A stretch of DNA of 6,295 bases. Origin: Syntrophomonadaceae bacterium. GTDB taxonomy: Bacteria; Bacillota; Dethiobacteria; DTU022. Position 1 is the stretch's first letter. Each line of letters begins with the position of its first letter. The notes below the pieces were generated by a model that was not told the DNA's origin, did no database searches, and saw only the letters and a program-made list of their open reading frames with translations. The position numbers and the translations under genes were made by a program. The stretch lies in contig PXBM01000080.1 in assembly GCA_003566935.1 (NCBI GenBank), positions 1 through 6,295 on the forward strand, written 5' to 3'. This document shows, piece after piece, positions 1-6,295 of the stretch.

Positions 1-3
1 AAA

Positions 4-89
4 GCGAGCGTGGCGGAACGGCAGACGCGCTAGGTTCAGGACCTAGTGCCCGTAAGGGTGTGGAGGTTCAAATCCTCTCGCTCGCACCA
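4..89 (+). tRNA. tRNA-Leu, anticodon CAG
   Basis: This tRNA reads CUG leucine codons. The 7-bp acceptor stem pairs GCGAGCG (4-10) with CGCTCGC (79-85). A discriminator A (86) and an encoded CCA end (87-89) follow. The anticodon stem CTAGG/CCTAG (30-34 and 42-46) encloses the loop TTCAGGA, which places anticodon CAG at 37-39. A long class II variable arm, with CCC/GGG pairing around GTAA (49-58), is what tRNA-Leu should have. The T arm lies at 62-78 with loop TTCAAAT. Its promoter lies upstream of the window. No repeat of its 3' end, as expected for an integrated element, was seen elsewhere in the window. Confidence 0.97.
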
Positions 90-97
90 GTAAAAAT

Positions 98-129
98 GCC
101 CGGTGGTATAAATACACCGGGCTTATTTT
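98..129 (+). terminator. Rho-independent terminator after tRNA-Leu
   Basis: A perfect 8-bp GC-rich stem pairs GCCCGGTG (98-105) with CACCGGGC (115-122). The loop is 9 nt, and a T-rich tail, TTATTTT, follows at 123-129. It sits 8 nt after the tRNA CCA end, so it should stop the tRNA transcript and insulate the next gene. The opposite strand also carries a T-rich tail (complement of the A-run at 92-96), so it could work in both directions. Confidence 0.9.
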
Positions 130-167
130 ATACATCCAATTAGCAGATGGCAAATTGAAAAAAGTTG

Positions 168-173
168 TATAAT
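168..173 (+). promoter_or_regulatory. Candidate -10 box for the dehydrogenase gene
   Basis: A perfect TATAAT lies in the AT-rich leader between the tRNA terminator and the dehydrogenase ribosome site, which is where a promoter is needed. No good -35 hexamer lies 16-18 bp upstream. A TTGAAA at 155-160 is only 7 bp away, too close for a normal sigma-A promoter. The promoter is therefore probably weak, activator-dependent or misplaced. The same 13 bases starting here recur before the thiolase. Confidence 0.45.
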
Positions 174-200
174 AAAATAAACTATTGATAAAAGAAATTT

Positions 201-208
201 AAAGGAGG
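201..208 (+). promoter_or_regulatory. Ribosome binding site that fixes a TTG start
   Basis: AAAGGAGG is a near-perfect Shine-Dalgarno sequence ending 10 nt before the TTG at 219. In this frame a stop (TAA, 189-191) lies just upstream, and no in-frame ATG occurs until codon 113, inside the conserved fold. TTG at 219 is therefore the only sensible start. Confidence 0.88.
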
Positions 209-218
209 CAGGATCAGC

Positions 219-1130
219 TTGGAACAGCTTCGCTTTGATAACCGGGTAGCGGTAGTAACAGGCGCTGGTGGTGGCTTGGGAAAAGCCTACGCTTTGCTGC
301 TGGCTGAAAGAGGTGCTAAGGTAGTTGTAAACGACCTGGGAGGAAGCCTTGACGGACAAGGGGCCGATGCAACTCCCGCCCAGCAGGTCGTAGATGATAT
401 TAAGGCAAGCGGCGGAGAAGCTATAGCCAACTACGACAGTGTAGCCGAATGGGACAGCGCTAATAAAATAATTAATGCTGCTATCGAAAATTTCGGTAAA
501 GTAGACATTCTTATCAACAATGCAGGCATTTTGCGTGACAAAAGCTTTATTAAAATGGAGCTTGATGATTACCGCAAAGTTATGTCGGTGCATTTGGACG
601 GTACTTTTTACTGCACCAAGGCAGCTTTTGTCCATATGAAAGAGCAGGGTTACGGCAGGATAGTTTCTACAGCCTCGGCAGCGGGCCTTTACGGTAATTT
701 TGGCCAGGTCAACTACGGCGCTGCAAAACTGGGTATAGCCGGGATGATGAACTGCCTGGCCCAGGAAGGGGTACGCTATAATGTAAAGGCTAATACCATA
801 GTTCCTACTGCTGGAACCAGGTTAACTTTTACGGTTCTGCCGGAGGATGTTATTGGTAAAGTTAAACCGGAATACGTTGCTCCTGTAGTAGCCTGGTTAT
901 GTTCCGAACAGTGTGACCAGAGCGGAATTATGATCAGTGCCGGAGGTGGCTATTTCAGCCGGGCTGCTATTGTCGAAGCTCCCGGAGTAATTTTTGATCC
1001 TGACCAGGATATCACCGCCGAAATGGTAATCAATAAGCTTGATCAAATAATGAGTTTAGAAGGAGCAGGTGAACACGGCTCAGCCATTGAACACGCCGGT
1101 TCTATTATGTCGAAGATAAATTCTAAATAA
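219..1130 (+). CDS. MFE-2/HSD17B4-type short-chain dehydrogenase, probable (R)-3-hydroxyacyl-CoA dehydrogenase
   Basis: This 303-residue cytoplasmic SDR is predicted to interconvert 3-hydroxyacyl-CoA and 3-ketoacyl-CoA with NAD(H). The Rossmann motif TGAGGGLG is at residues 14-21. Asp39 in VVNDLGG, at the end of the second strand, suggests NAD rather than NADP. NNAG is at 100-103. The catalytic residues are Ser153, Tyr166 and Lys170 (YGAAK). His125 in VHLDG occupies the place of the usual SDR Asn, as in the MFE-2 family. The stretch YGNFGQVNY, the PEYVAP segment and the C-terminal tail (about 265-303, with ITAEMV and AIEHAGSI) match the dehydrogenase unit of peroxisomal multifunctional enzyme type 2. 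That similarity is recalled, not computed. Unlike eukaryotic MFE-2, there is no fused hydratase or SCP2 domain. The (R) stereochemistry is inferred from the family. The start is TTG. The thiolase that would use its product is next, 134 bp downstream. A less specific SDR role cannot be excluded. Confidence 0.88.
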   Translation: MEQLRFDNRVAVVTGAGGGLGKAYALLLAERGAKVVVNDLGGSLDGQGADATPAQQVVDDIKASGGEAIANYDSVAEWDSANKIINAAIENFGKVDILINNAGILRDKSFIKMELDDYRKVMSVHLDGTFYCTKAAFVHMKEQGYGRIVSTASAAGLYGNFGQVNYGAAKLGIAGMMNCLAQEGVRYNVKANTIVPTAGTRLTFTVLPEDVIGKVKPEYVAPVVAWLCSEQCDQSGIMISAGGGYFSRAAIVEAPGVIFDPDQDITAEMVINKLDQIMSLEGAGEHGSAIEHAGSIMSKINSK

Positions 1131-1206
1131 ATTTTCACGAGCCAATGATCTTGTATTTTTATCTCTTTTAGAAGGGAAGAGGCAAGAATAAGCGAATATT
1201 TATTAA

Positions 1207-1236
1207 TTGAAGGAATTAGCAATTGATATTTATAAT
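1207..1236 (+). promoter_or_regulatory. Candidate sigma-A promoter for the thiolase operon
   Basis: TTGAAG (1207-1212, four of six matches to TTGACA) and a perfect TATAAT (1231-1236) are 18 bp apart. Transcription would begin near 1243 and give a short leader carrying GGAGG at 1253-1257, 7 nt before the thiolase ATG. The spacer contains AATTGA twice (1205-1210 and 1221-1226), a possible repeated operator half-site, but this is weak in such AT-rich DNA. No convincing terminator is seen between the dehydrogenase and this point, so read-through from upstream is also possible. Confidence 0.55.
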
Positions 1237-1264
1237 AAAATAACATATAAATGGAGGTTATCTA

Positions 1265-2443
1265 ATGAGAGAGGTTGTTATTGTAAGCGCAGTTCGAACT
1301 GCAGTTGGCACATTTGGTGGAACCCTTAAAGATATCAGTGCGGCTGAACTCGGCAGCATTGCTATAAAAGCTGCCATTGAAAAAGCTGGTGTAAAACCGG
1401 AACTAGTGGAAGAAGTTCTTCTTGGCTGTGTTCTGCAAGCCGCGCTGGGCCAGAACATTGCTCGTCAGGCTGCCCTAAAGGCAGGGTTGCCGGTAGAAGT
1501 TCCCTGCACAACCGTTAATAAAGTTTGCGGCTCAGGCCTTAAAACTGTTAACTCTGCCGCAGCAGCTATAGCGGCTGGAGAAGCCGATATTATTGTTGCC
1601 GGAGGAACAGAGAATATGAGTGCCTCCCCTTACGCAGTGAACGGAGCCCGCTGGGGCATGCGTATGGGTGATAGTGCCATGACCGATGTTATGATCAAAG
1701 ATGGACTCTGGTGCGCATTTAATGATTATCACATGGGCATTACAGCTGAAAATGTTGCTGAAAAATACGGGATAACCCGGGAGATGCAGGATCAGTTTGC
1801 TCTGACCAGCCAGGAAAGAGCCCATGCTGCCATAGAAAGCGGACGTTTTAAAGATTAAATAGTACCGGTATCTGTTCCACAGCGTAAGAAAGATCCAATC
1901 ATTTTTGAAACAGATGAGCACCCGCGCATGACCGATCTCGATAAACTGGCTAAATTGCGACCGGCTTTTAAAAAGGATGGTACTGTAACCGCCGGAAATG
2001 CTTCCGGTATAAATGACAGCGCCGCCGCGATTGTTGTGATGAGCCGCGAAAAGGCGGAACAGCTTGGTTTAAAGCCTCTGGCGGTAATTAAAAGTTACGC
2101 TTCAGCAGGAGTTGACCCTGCAGTGATGGGTACCGGCCCTATACCTGCCAGCCGCAAAGCTCTGGAGAAGGCAGGCTGGAAGGTGGCTGACCTGGACTTA
2201 GTTGAGGCCAATGAAGCTTTTGCTGCCCAGGCGCTCTCTGTAATGAAAGAACTGGAACTTGACCAAGAGAAGACTAATGTTAATGGCGGAGCGATTGCTT
2301 TAGGCCACCCGATCGGAGCCAGCGGTGCCAGGATATTTGTCACCCTGCTGCATGAAATGCAAAAACGTGACGCAAAACGTGGTCTGGCTACACTGTGCAT
2401 CGGTGGAGGCCAGGGTATCGCCTGTGTAGTTGAGAGAGATTAA
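1265..2443 (+). pseudogene. Acetyl-CoA acetyltransferase (thiolase) interrupted by one in-frame TAA
   Basis: Thiolases of this type condense two acetyl-CoA to acetoacetyl-CoA, or cleave it. Read through one stop, the frame gives 392 residues, the normal family length. The nucleophile is Cys88 in NKVCGSG. YHMGITAEN (about residues 155-163) is typical of biosynthetic, AtoB/ThlA-type enzymes. NEAF is near 316. His348 lies in GHPIGASG, and Cys378 in CIGGGQG is the general base. Codon 198 (1856-1858) is TAA, in the stretch FKD-stop-IVPV, where the family usually has FKDEIVPV. A single G-to-T change from GAA explains it. Both sides are in the same frame, with no indel or other damage. The N-terminal part (1265-1858) keeps only Cys88. 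The C-terminal part has an ATG at 1928 but no good ribosome site, so neither half should work alone. A sequencing error is a live alternative, in which case this is a normal gene. argF follows after 20 bp. Confidence 0.92.
1856..1858 (+). other. Premature TAA (codon 198) inside the thiolase frame
   Basis: The codons read AAA GAT TAA ATA GTA CCG, so conserved thiolase sequence continues directly on the far side of the stop. The stop falls in the loop domain that separates the two halves of the thiolase fold. The other complete genes here end in TAA (1128-1130, 2441-2443, 3394-3396), so TAA is a normal stop in this genome, not a reassigned codon. Confidence 0.95.
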
Positions 2444-2463
2444 TACTTAAGGAGGCTTACAAT

Positions 2464-3396
2464 ATGGCTGTTAATATGAAGGGTACTGATATACTATCAA
2501 TTCATGATCTAAGCAGGGAAGAGGTTGAGCAGATCCTGGATACTACTCATATCCTAAAAATGAAACAGAAACTGGGTGAGATCTATCATCCGTTGAAAGG
2601 TAAAACCCTGGGTATGATCTTTCAAAAATCATCTACCAGGACCAGGGTTTCGTTTGAAGTAGGCATGTTCCAGCTTGGCGGTCATGCCCTCTTTTTAAGC
2701 GCAAACGATCTACAGCTAAACCGCGGAGAAACAATTGCCGATACAGCCAGAAACTTAAGCCGTTACCTTGATGGAATAATGATTCGCACTTTTTCACACC
2801 AGGATGTGGTAGACCTGGCAGAATATAGCTCGGTCCCTGTAATTAATGGGTTAACTGACCTGCTGCATCCCTGCCAGGTTCTTTCTGATCTCTTTTCGAT
2901 CAAGGAGAAGAAACAGAAACTGGATGGCTTAAAATTGACTTATATTGGGGACGGCAATAACATGGCCCATTCATTAATGTTTGGTGGTGCCAAAGTCGGC
3001 ATGGATATTGTAATCTGCTCTCCTTCAGGATTTGAGCCGGATCCGGAAATAACCCGGCTATCCAGGCTCGATGCTACCAAAACCGGTGCTAATATCAATA
3101 TTCAGAATGATCCTTTTGAAGCAGTGAAAGATGCTGATATAATTTATACTGATGTCTGGGCCAGTATGGGCCAGGAAGAAGAGCAGGAAGAACGTTTGAA
3201 AAGCTTTGCCGATTACCAGGTGAACCGGGGCTTGATTGAGAAGGCTAAAGATGATGTCCTGGTCATGCATTGTTTGCCCGCCCACAGGGGTGAAGAAATC
3301 ACCGACGATGTTATTGACGGAGTGCATTCAATAGTTTTTGATCAGGCTGAAAACCGCCTTCACGTTCAAAAGGCAATTATGGCCCTGACTATGTAA
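2464..3396 (+). CDS. argF: Ornithine carbamoyltransferase
   Basis: This enzyme makes citrulline from ornithine and carbamoyl phosphate in arginine synthesis. The catabolic ArcB type runs the reaction in reverse. At 310 residues it has the usual length. The carbamoyl-phosphate motif SSTRTR is at 56-61 and HPCQ at 135-138. The ornithine-side motif DVWASMG is at 230-236. HCLPAHRGEE at 269-278 carries the catalytic Cys270. These together separate it from aspartate carbamoyltransferase, and nothing essential is missing. AAGGAGG at 2449-2455 sits 8 nt before the ATG. The gene starts 20 bp after the thiolase stop and ends 24 bp before the activase, so co-transcription is likely. No ARG box-like palindrome is visible just upstream. 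The nonsense codon in the thiolase could reduce its expression by polarity. No other arginine or arginine-deiminase gene is in the window, so the anabolic or catabolic role is open; anabolic is the default. Confidence 0.95.
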   Translation: MAVNMKGTDILSIHDLSREEVEQILDTTHILKMKQKLGEIYHPLKGKTLGMIFQKSSTRTRVSFEVGMFQLGGHALFLSANDLQLNRGETIADTARNLSRYLDGIMIRTFSHQDVVDLAEYSSVPVINGLTDLLHPCQVLSDLFSIKEKKQKLDGLKLTYIGDGNNMAHSLMFGGAKVGMDIVICSPSGFEPDPEITRLSRLDATKTGANINIQNDPFEAVKDADIIYTDVWASMGQEEEQEERLKSFADYQVNRGLIEKAKDDVLVMHCLPAHRGEEITDDVIDGVHSIVFDQAENRLHVQKAIMALTM

Positions 3397-3401
3397 TTAA
3401 T

Positions 3402-3411
3402 AAGGACGTGA
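3402..3411 (+). promoter_or_regulatory. Extended ribosome binding site of the activase gene
   Basis: AAGGACGTGA matches the long anti-Shine-Dalgarno complement AAGGAGGTGA with one mismatch and ends 9 nt before the ATG at 3421. An in-frame TGA at 3409-3411 excludes any start further upstream, which supports 3421 as the true start. Confidence 0.7.
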
Positions 3412-3420
3412 GAAGCATTT

Positions 3421-6295
3421 ATGATCGAAGCCGATCAAAGTAAAACACCTTGCCTGAAGCTTGGCCTGGATATAGGGATATTTTCGGCCAAGGGTGTGCT
3501 GTTAGAAGAAAACAATATAGAAACAGTTAAAATAGCGATTTCCGGGAAACCTGTCGAAGCGGCCAAGCAGTGTATAGATCAACTGCTCAGTGATAAAGAG
3601 GTGGAACAGGTTACGGTCGGCCTTATGGGCCAGAATTCCAAGCTGGTTGCCGAAAGTTTGAGACTGGAACCGCTTCTGGAAATAGAAGCCCTGCAGGCGG
3701 GAATTGATAGGCAGGATATTGATGTCGATTTTGCTTTATCACTTGGCCACGAAAATATGCACTATCTTGAGCTGGACGAGCGGAAACAGATCAGCTTTTT
3801 CAGCCGCAACGGACAGTGTGCTGCCGGCAGTGGTTCATTTTGGTACCAGCAGGCTACCAGGATGGGCTATAATGATCGCGAGCTGGCAGAAGTAGCTGTT
3901 GAAGCAGAATCAGCAGTGCCCATATCGGGCAGATGTGCAGTTTTTGCAAAATCCGATATGACACATGCTATTAATGAAGGGGCTACTCAAAGCGCTGTTT
4001 CTGCAGGTATGGCCAGGGCCCTGGTAGACAATATCTTTACCAGTGTAGCTTTAAACAGGATTAATGGTCCCGGCAAATTAGCTGCTGTTGGCGGAGTTGG
4101 CAACAACAAGGCGATTATTAAGTACCTGAAAAAATATGCCGGTAATTATAATGTAGAAGTTATTGTTCCCGAACTTCATGAATATATAAATGCCATCGGC
4201 GCTGCAGAGCGTGGAAGTGAAATTGATATATCCTTAGTTTTGGGACAAAAACTCTATACAAAACCTTACCATCCTGAACATCCACTGCCACCACTCGATC
4301 CGGATCAGGTTTGTTATATGAACCATGAAGAAACTGATTCTGCAAATTTTGATCTTTCCCAGGTATATATTGGAGTTGACTGCGGTTCAGTCTCAACCAA
4401 GTGCGTTTTAGTTGACAACGCAGGCAAACAAATAGGTGGGGTTTACCTTCCTACAACCGGAAAACCTGCCCTGCAGGTTCTCGAGTTGATGAAGCAGGTT
4501 GAAAAACAGTATGGTGATGTAATTAAGGATTCACCCTTGATAGCCTGCACTACTGGATCAGGGAGATTTTTATCCCAAAATATCCTCAATGCCGACTATG
4601 CTGTTGATGAAATCACCTGCCAGGCCGAAGGCATCAAGCAGCTTTTTGACCAGGATGAAATATTATCCATTATTGAAATCGGCGGAGAAGACTCCAAGTT
4701 TATACAGCTTAACGGGGGCACACTTTCAGACTATAACATGAATCCCGTTTGCGCTGCCGGCACGGGAACTTTTTTAGAAAACCTCGCTGAATTGCTGGGC
4801 GTAAAAATTAAGGAAGAATTTTCGGAAAAGGCTTTCGCTGCAGAGTACGGGGTTGACCTGGGAGATATCTGTACTTTAATATCTCAATCAATCCTGGCCT
4901 CAGCTTCAGCCCGGGGGCTTCCCTTAAACGAACAGCTGGCCAGCCTGGCCTATTCTTCGGCCCGTAACTATTTGAGCAAAACAGTTGATAAAAGACCGCT
5001 GACAGGTCGAGTGGTTTTTGCCGGTGCTACGGCCAAAAACCATGCCCTTGCTGCTGCCCTTGCTGCAATCTGTGAAGAAATAGTATATGTGCCGCCCCAA
5101 CCGGAATTAACCGGGGCGCTTGGCAGTGCGCTGATGGCCAGGCAGTTTCACCAGCTTGGCATGCCCGGTAATTATACTTTTAAAAGCCTTAGCGAAATCA
5201 GGGAATTTACGAATAATAAAAGTGCCTGTAAAGCTGAATGCAAGCACGAACATAACTGCATGTTAGATGTAATCAGCTTTGCAGACGGTAAAAAGTTTAT
5301 CTACGGCGACCGCTGCGGACGTTATTCAGGCAGGGAAGGCATCAAAACAGATCACGAACTGCCGGATTACGGCCGCATACGGATGGAACTGCTGGAGAAA
5401 GCAGCTGAATCTAAAACCACTGGTATTGCTAAAACAGGGCCCACCATCGGCATCGCGCAGTGCGGGCTTTATTATGATTACTATCCCTTCTGGTCTGCGT
5501 TTTTGAACAACCTTGACTGTAACGTAGTCCGTTCGGATGAAACAAATGCTGAAACTTTACAAAAAGGCAAATTGGGGCTTGATTCGGAAATGTGTTATCC
5601 GATGAAAGTTATAGTCGGCCATTACGCAGAGCTGAAAGAAAAAGATCCGGATTATATATTTCTGCCAGAAGTAGTCGATATGGAAGCTTTGCCCTGGGCT
5701 GAAAGTTGGCCCCGCTCTTTTACCTGCCCACTGCTGCAAACCCTGCGCGGCACAGTGGTTAATTCAATTGATCTTGACCCGGATAAAGTTATTTATGCCA
5801 AACTTAATTACCGTGCAGGCTTAAAAGTTATAAGGGAACAGCTTTTACCGGTAGCTAAAGATATCCTGGGCGAAAACTTCAGGAAAAATAAATTTGAAGA
5901 AGCCTTGCAGTCTGCATATGCTGCACAGGAAAAGTTCAGGAAAAACATGGTTGAAACAGCAAAAGCAATGCTCGGCAAGCTTGAAGAACAAAATGACCGG
6001 GTAGCTGTAGCCTTTTTAAGCCGCGGTTACACCCTGTATGATGATTTTATCGCTAAAAAATCAATGCATTATGCCCGTAAAAGCGGGATGATGGCTATTC
6101 CTCATGAATATTTCTTTAATTATCTCCAAGCCTGGCACAGTGGTGAAATAAAATCGAAGTATCTTGACCCATACCGGGATGAGTTTATAGCATACCTTGA
6201 AGAAAATATTGCAAAGCTGGATAACATCTATCCTGCACAGCTGCAAAAAATGTTATCATCAGTATTGCTAATTAATTTTCTCAATAAAAAGTGCA
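3421..6295 (+). CDS. Tandem-domain CoA dehydratase/reductase activase (BcrA/BadF/HgdC family) fused to a COG3580/DUF2229-type domain, 3' end missing
   Basis: The frame stays open for 958 codons to the window edge. Family members use ATP hydrolysis and a [4Fe-4S] cluster to drive very low-potential electrons into 2-hydroxyacyl-CoA dehydratases, benzoyl-CoA reductases or double-cubane-cluster proteins. ATPase domain 1 spans about 14-270, with cluster cysteines Cys133 (QCAAGSG) and Cys172 (GRCAVF). Their 39-residue spacing matches Cys127/Cys166 of Acidaminococcus HgdC. Domain 2 spans about 317-576, with GVDCGSVSTK at 318-327, TTGSGR, IEIGGEDSK at 418-426, Cys444 (VCAAGTG), Cys484, and a terminal TGALGSAL. 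A cysteine-rich linker follows (Cys603, 607, 613, 632). From about 675 comes a COG3580/DUF2229-like region with YPFW, CYPMK (Cys725), a VGH, and TCPLLQ (Cys769). Known tandem fusions are roughly 1,400 residues and end in an HgdB-like part, so several hundred residues probably lie beyond the window. Each ATPase domain has lost different motifs. The protein is cytoplasmic, with no signal peptide or membrane segment. Its substrate cannot be named. Confidence 0.9.
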   Translation, partial: MIEADQSKTPCLKLGLDIGIFSAKGVLLEENNIETVKIAISGKPVEAAKQCIDQLLSDKEVEQVTVGLMGQNSKLVAESLRLEPLLEIEALQAGIDRQDIDVDFALSLGHENMHYLELDERKQISFFSRNGQCAAGSGSFWYQQATRMGYNDRELAEVAVEAESAVPISGRCAVFAKSDMTHAINEGATQSAVSAGMARALVDNIFTSVALNRINGPGKLAAVGGVGNNKAIIKYLKKYAGNYNVEVIVPELHEYINAIGAAERGSEIDISLVLGQKLYTKPYHPEHPLPPLDPDQVCYMNHEETDSANFDLSQVYIGVDCGSVSTKCVLVDNAGKQIGGVYLPTTGKPALQVLELMKQVEKQYGDVIKDSPLIACTTGSGRFLSQNILNADYAVDEITCQAEGIKQLFDQDEILSIIEIGGEDSKFIQLNGGTLSDYNMNPVCAAGTGTFLENLAELLGVKIKEEFSEKAFAAEYGVDLGDICTLISQSILASASARGLPLNEQLASLAYSSARNYLSKTVDKRPLTGRVVFAGATAKNHALAAALAAICEEIVYVPPQPELTGALGSALMARQFHQLGMPGNYTFKSLSEIREFTNNKSACKAECKHEHNCMLDVISFADGKKFIYGDRCGRYSGREGIKTDHELPDYGRIRMELLEKAAESKTTGIAKTGPTIGIAQCGLYYDYYPFWSAFLNNLDCNVVRSDETNAETLQKGKLGLDSEMCYPMKVIVGHYAELKEKDPDYIFLPEVVDMEALPWAESWPRSFTCPLLQTLRGTVVNSIDLDPDKVIYAKLNYRAGLKVIREQLLPVAKDILGENFRKNKFEEALQSAYAAQEKFRKNMVETAKAMLGKLEEQNDRVAVAFLSRGYTLYDDFIAKKSMHYARKSGMMAIPHEYFFNYLQAWHSGEIKSKYLDPYRDEFIAYLEENIAKLDNIYPAQLQKMLSSVLLINFLNKKC

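Noticed and set aside
4..89. tRNA-Leu as an integration site of a mobile element
   Set aside because: No integrase gene and no direct repeat of the tRNA 3' end were seen; downstream genes look like ordinary metabolism.
123..635. A 170-codon open frame on the minus strand
   Set aside because: It lies antisense to the dehydrogenase, ends in the tRNA terminator, and its protein has no recognisable motif. The + strand gene explains the region.
1163..1181. Inverted repeat CTCTT/AAGAG as a terminator of the dehydrogenase gene
   Set aside because: The stem is only 5 bp with a 9-nt loop, is AT-rich, and lacks a T-run after it.
1856..1858. Selenocysteine or pyrrolysine recoding of the thiolase stop
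   Set aside because: Those use TGA and TAG; this codon is TAA, and the family has Glu at this place.
1532..1921. A 129-codon minus-strand frame spanning the thiolase nonsense codon
   Set aside because: It is the shadow of a conserved thiolase frame, which continues on both sides of the stop; there is no plausible ribosome site or motif.
1928..2443. The second thiolase half as an independent gene starting at ATG 1928
   Set aside because: It is in the same frame as the first half, the bases 1859-1927 still encode conserved thiolase sequence, and no Shine-Dalgarno site precedes the ATG. A split-thiolase system is therefore not supported.
3704..3895. A short + strand frame inside the activase gene, and a similar one at 5279-5506
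   Set aside because: Both are out-of-frame shadows within a long conserved coding frame.

Overview
The window looks like a chromosomal segment from an anaerobic Clostridia-type bacterium (Firmicutes sensu lato). The signs are a tRNA gene with an encoded CCA end, strong AGGAGG-type Shine-Dalgarno sites, a TTG start codon, AT-rich intergenic spacers, and a long oxygen-sensitive-type CoA dehydratase activase. A genus cannot be fixed from the sequence alone. All genes are on the + strand.

Layout. Positions 4-89 hold a tRNA-Leu(CAG), closed by a strong hairpin terminator (98-129). After an AT-rich leader with a TATAAT box comes a stand-alone short-chain dehydrogenase (219-1130) of the peroxisomal MFE-2/HSD17B4 type, predicted to oxidise or reduce 3-hydroxyacyl-CoA. 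A 134-bp spacer with a good promoter candidate precedes an acetyl-CoA acetyltransferase (thiolase, 1265-2443). This thiolase is interrupted by one in-frame TAA at codon 198, but the frame, length and all catalytic residues are otherwise intact. Ornithine carbamoyltransferase argF (2464-3396) follows after 20 bp. A very long gene starts at 3421, 24 bp after argF, and runs off the window end. It encodes a tandem-domain activase of the BcrA/BadF/HgdC family fused to a COG3580/DUF2229-type domain, with 958 codons visible and no stop.

How the genes relate. The dehydrogenase and thiolase form a natural pair for the last two steps of a beta-oxidation-like route, or its reverse: 3-hydroxyacyl-CoA to 3-ketoacyl-CoA to acetyl-CoA. 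The activase belongs to the ATP-driven electron donors for 2-hydroxyacyl-CoA dehydratases, benzoyl-CoA reductases and double-cubane-cluster proteins, so it fits an anaerobic acyl-CoA theme. argF is the outlier, although its spacing suggests co-transcription with the thiolase and the activase.

Most worth checking are the single nonsense codon in an otherwise perfect thiolase, and the complementary loss of motifs between the two ATPase domains of the activase. No mobile element, CRISPR array or phage gene was seen.
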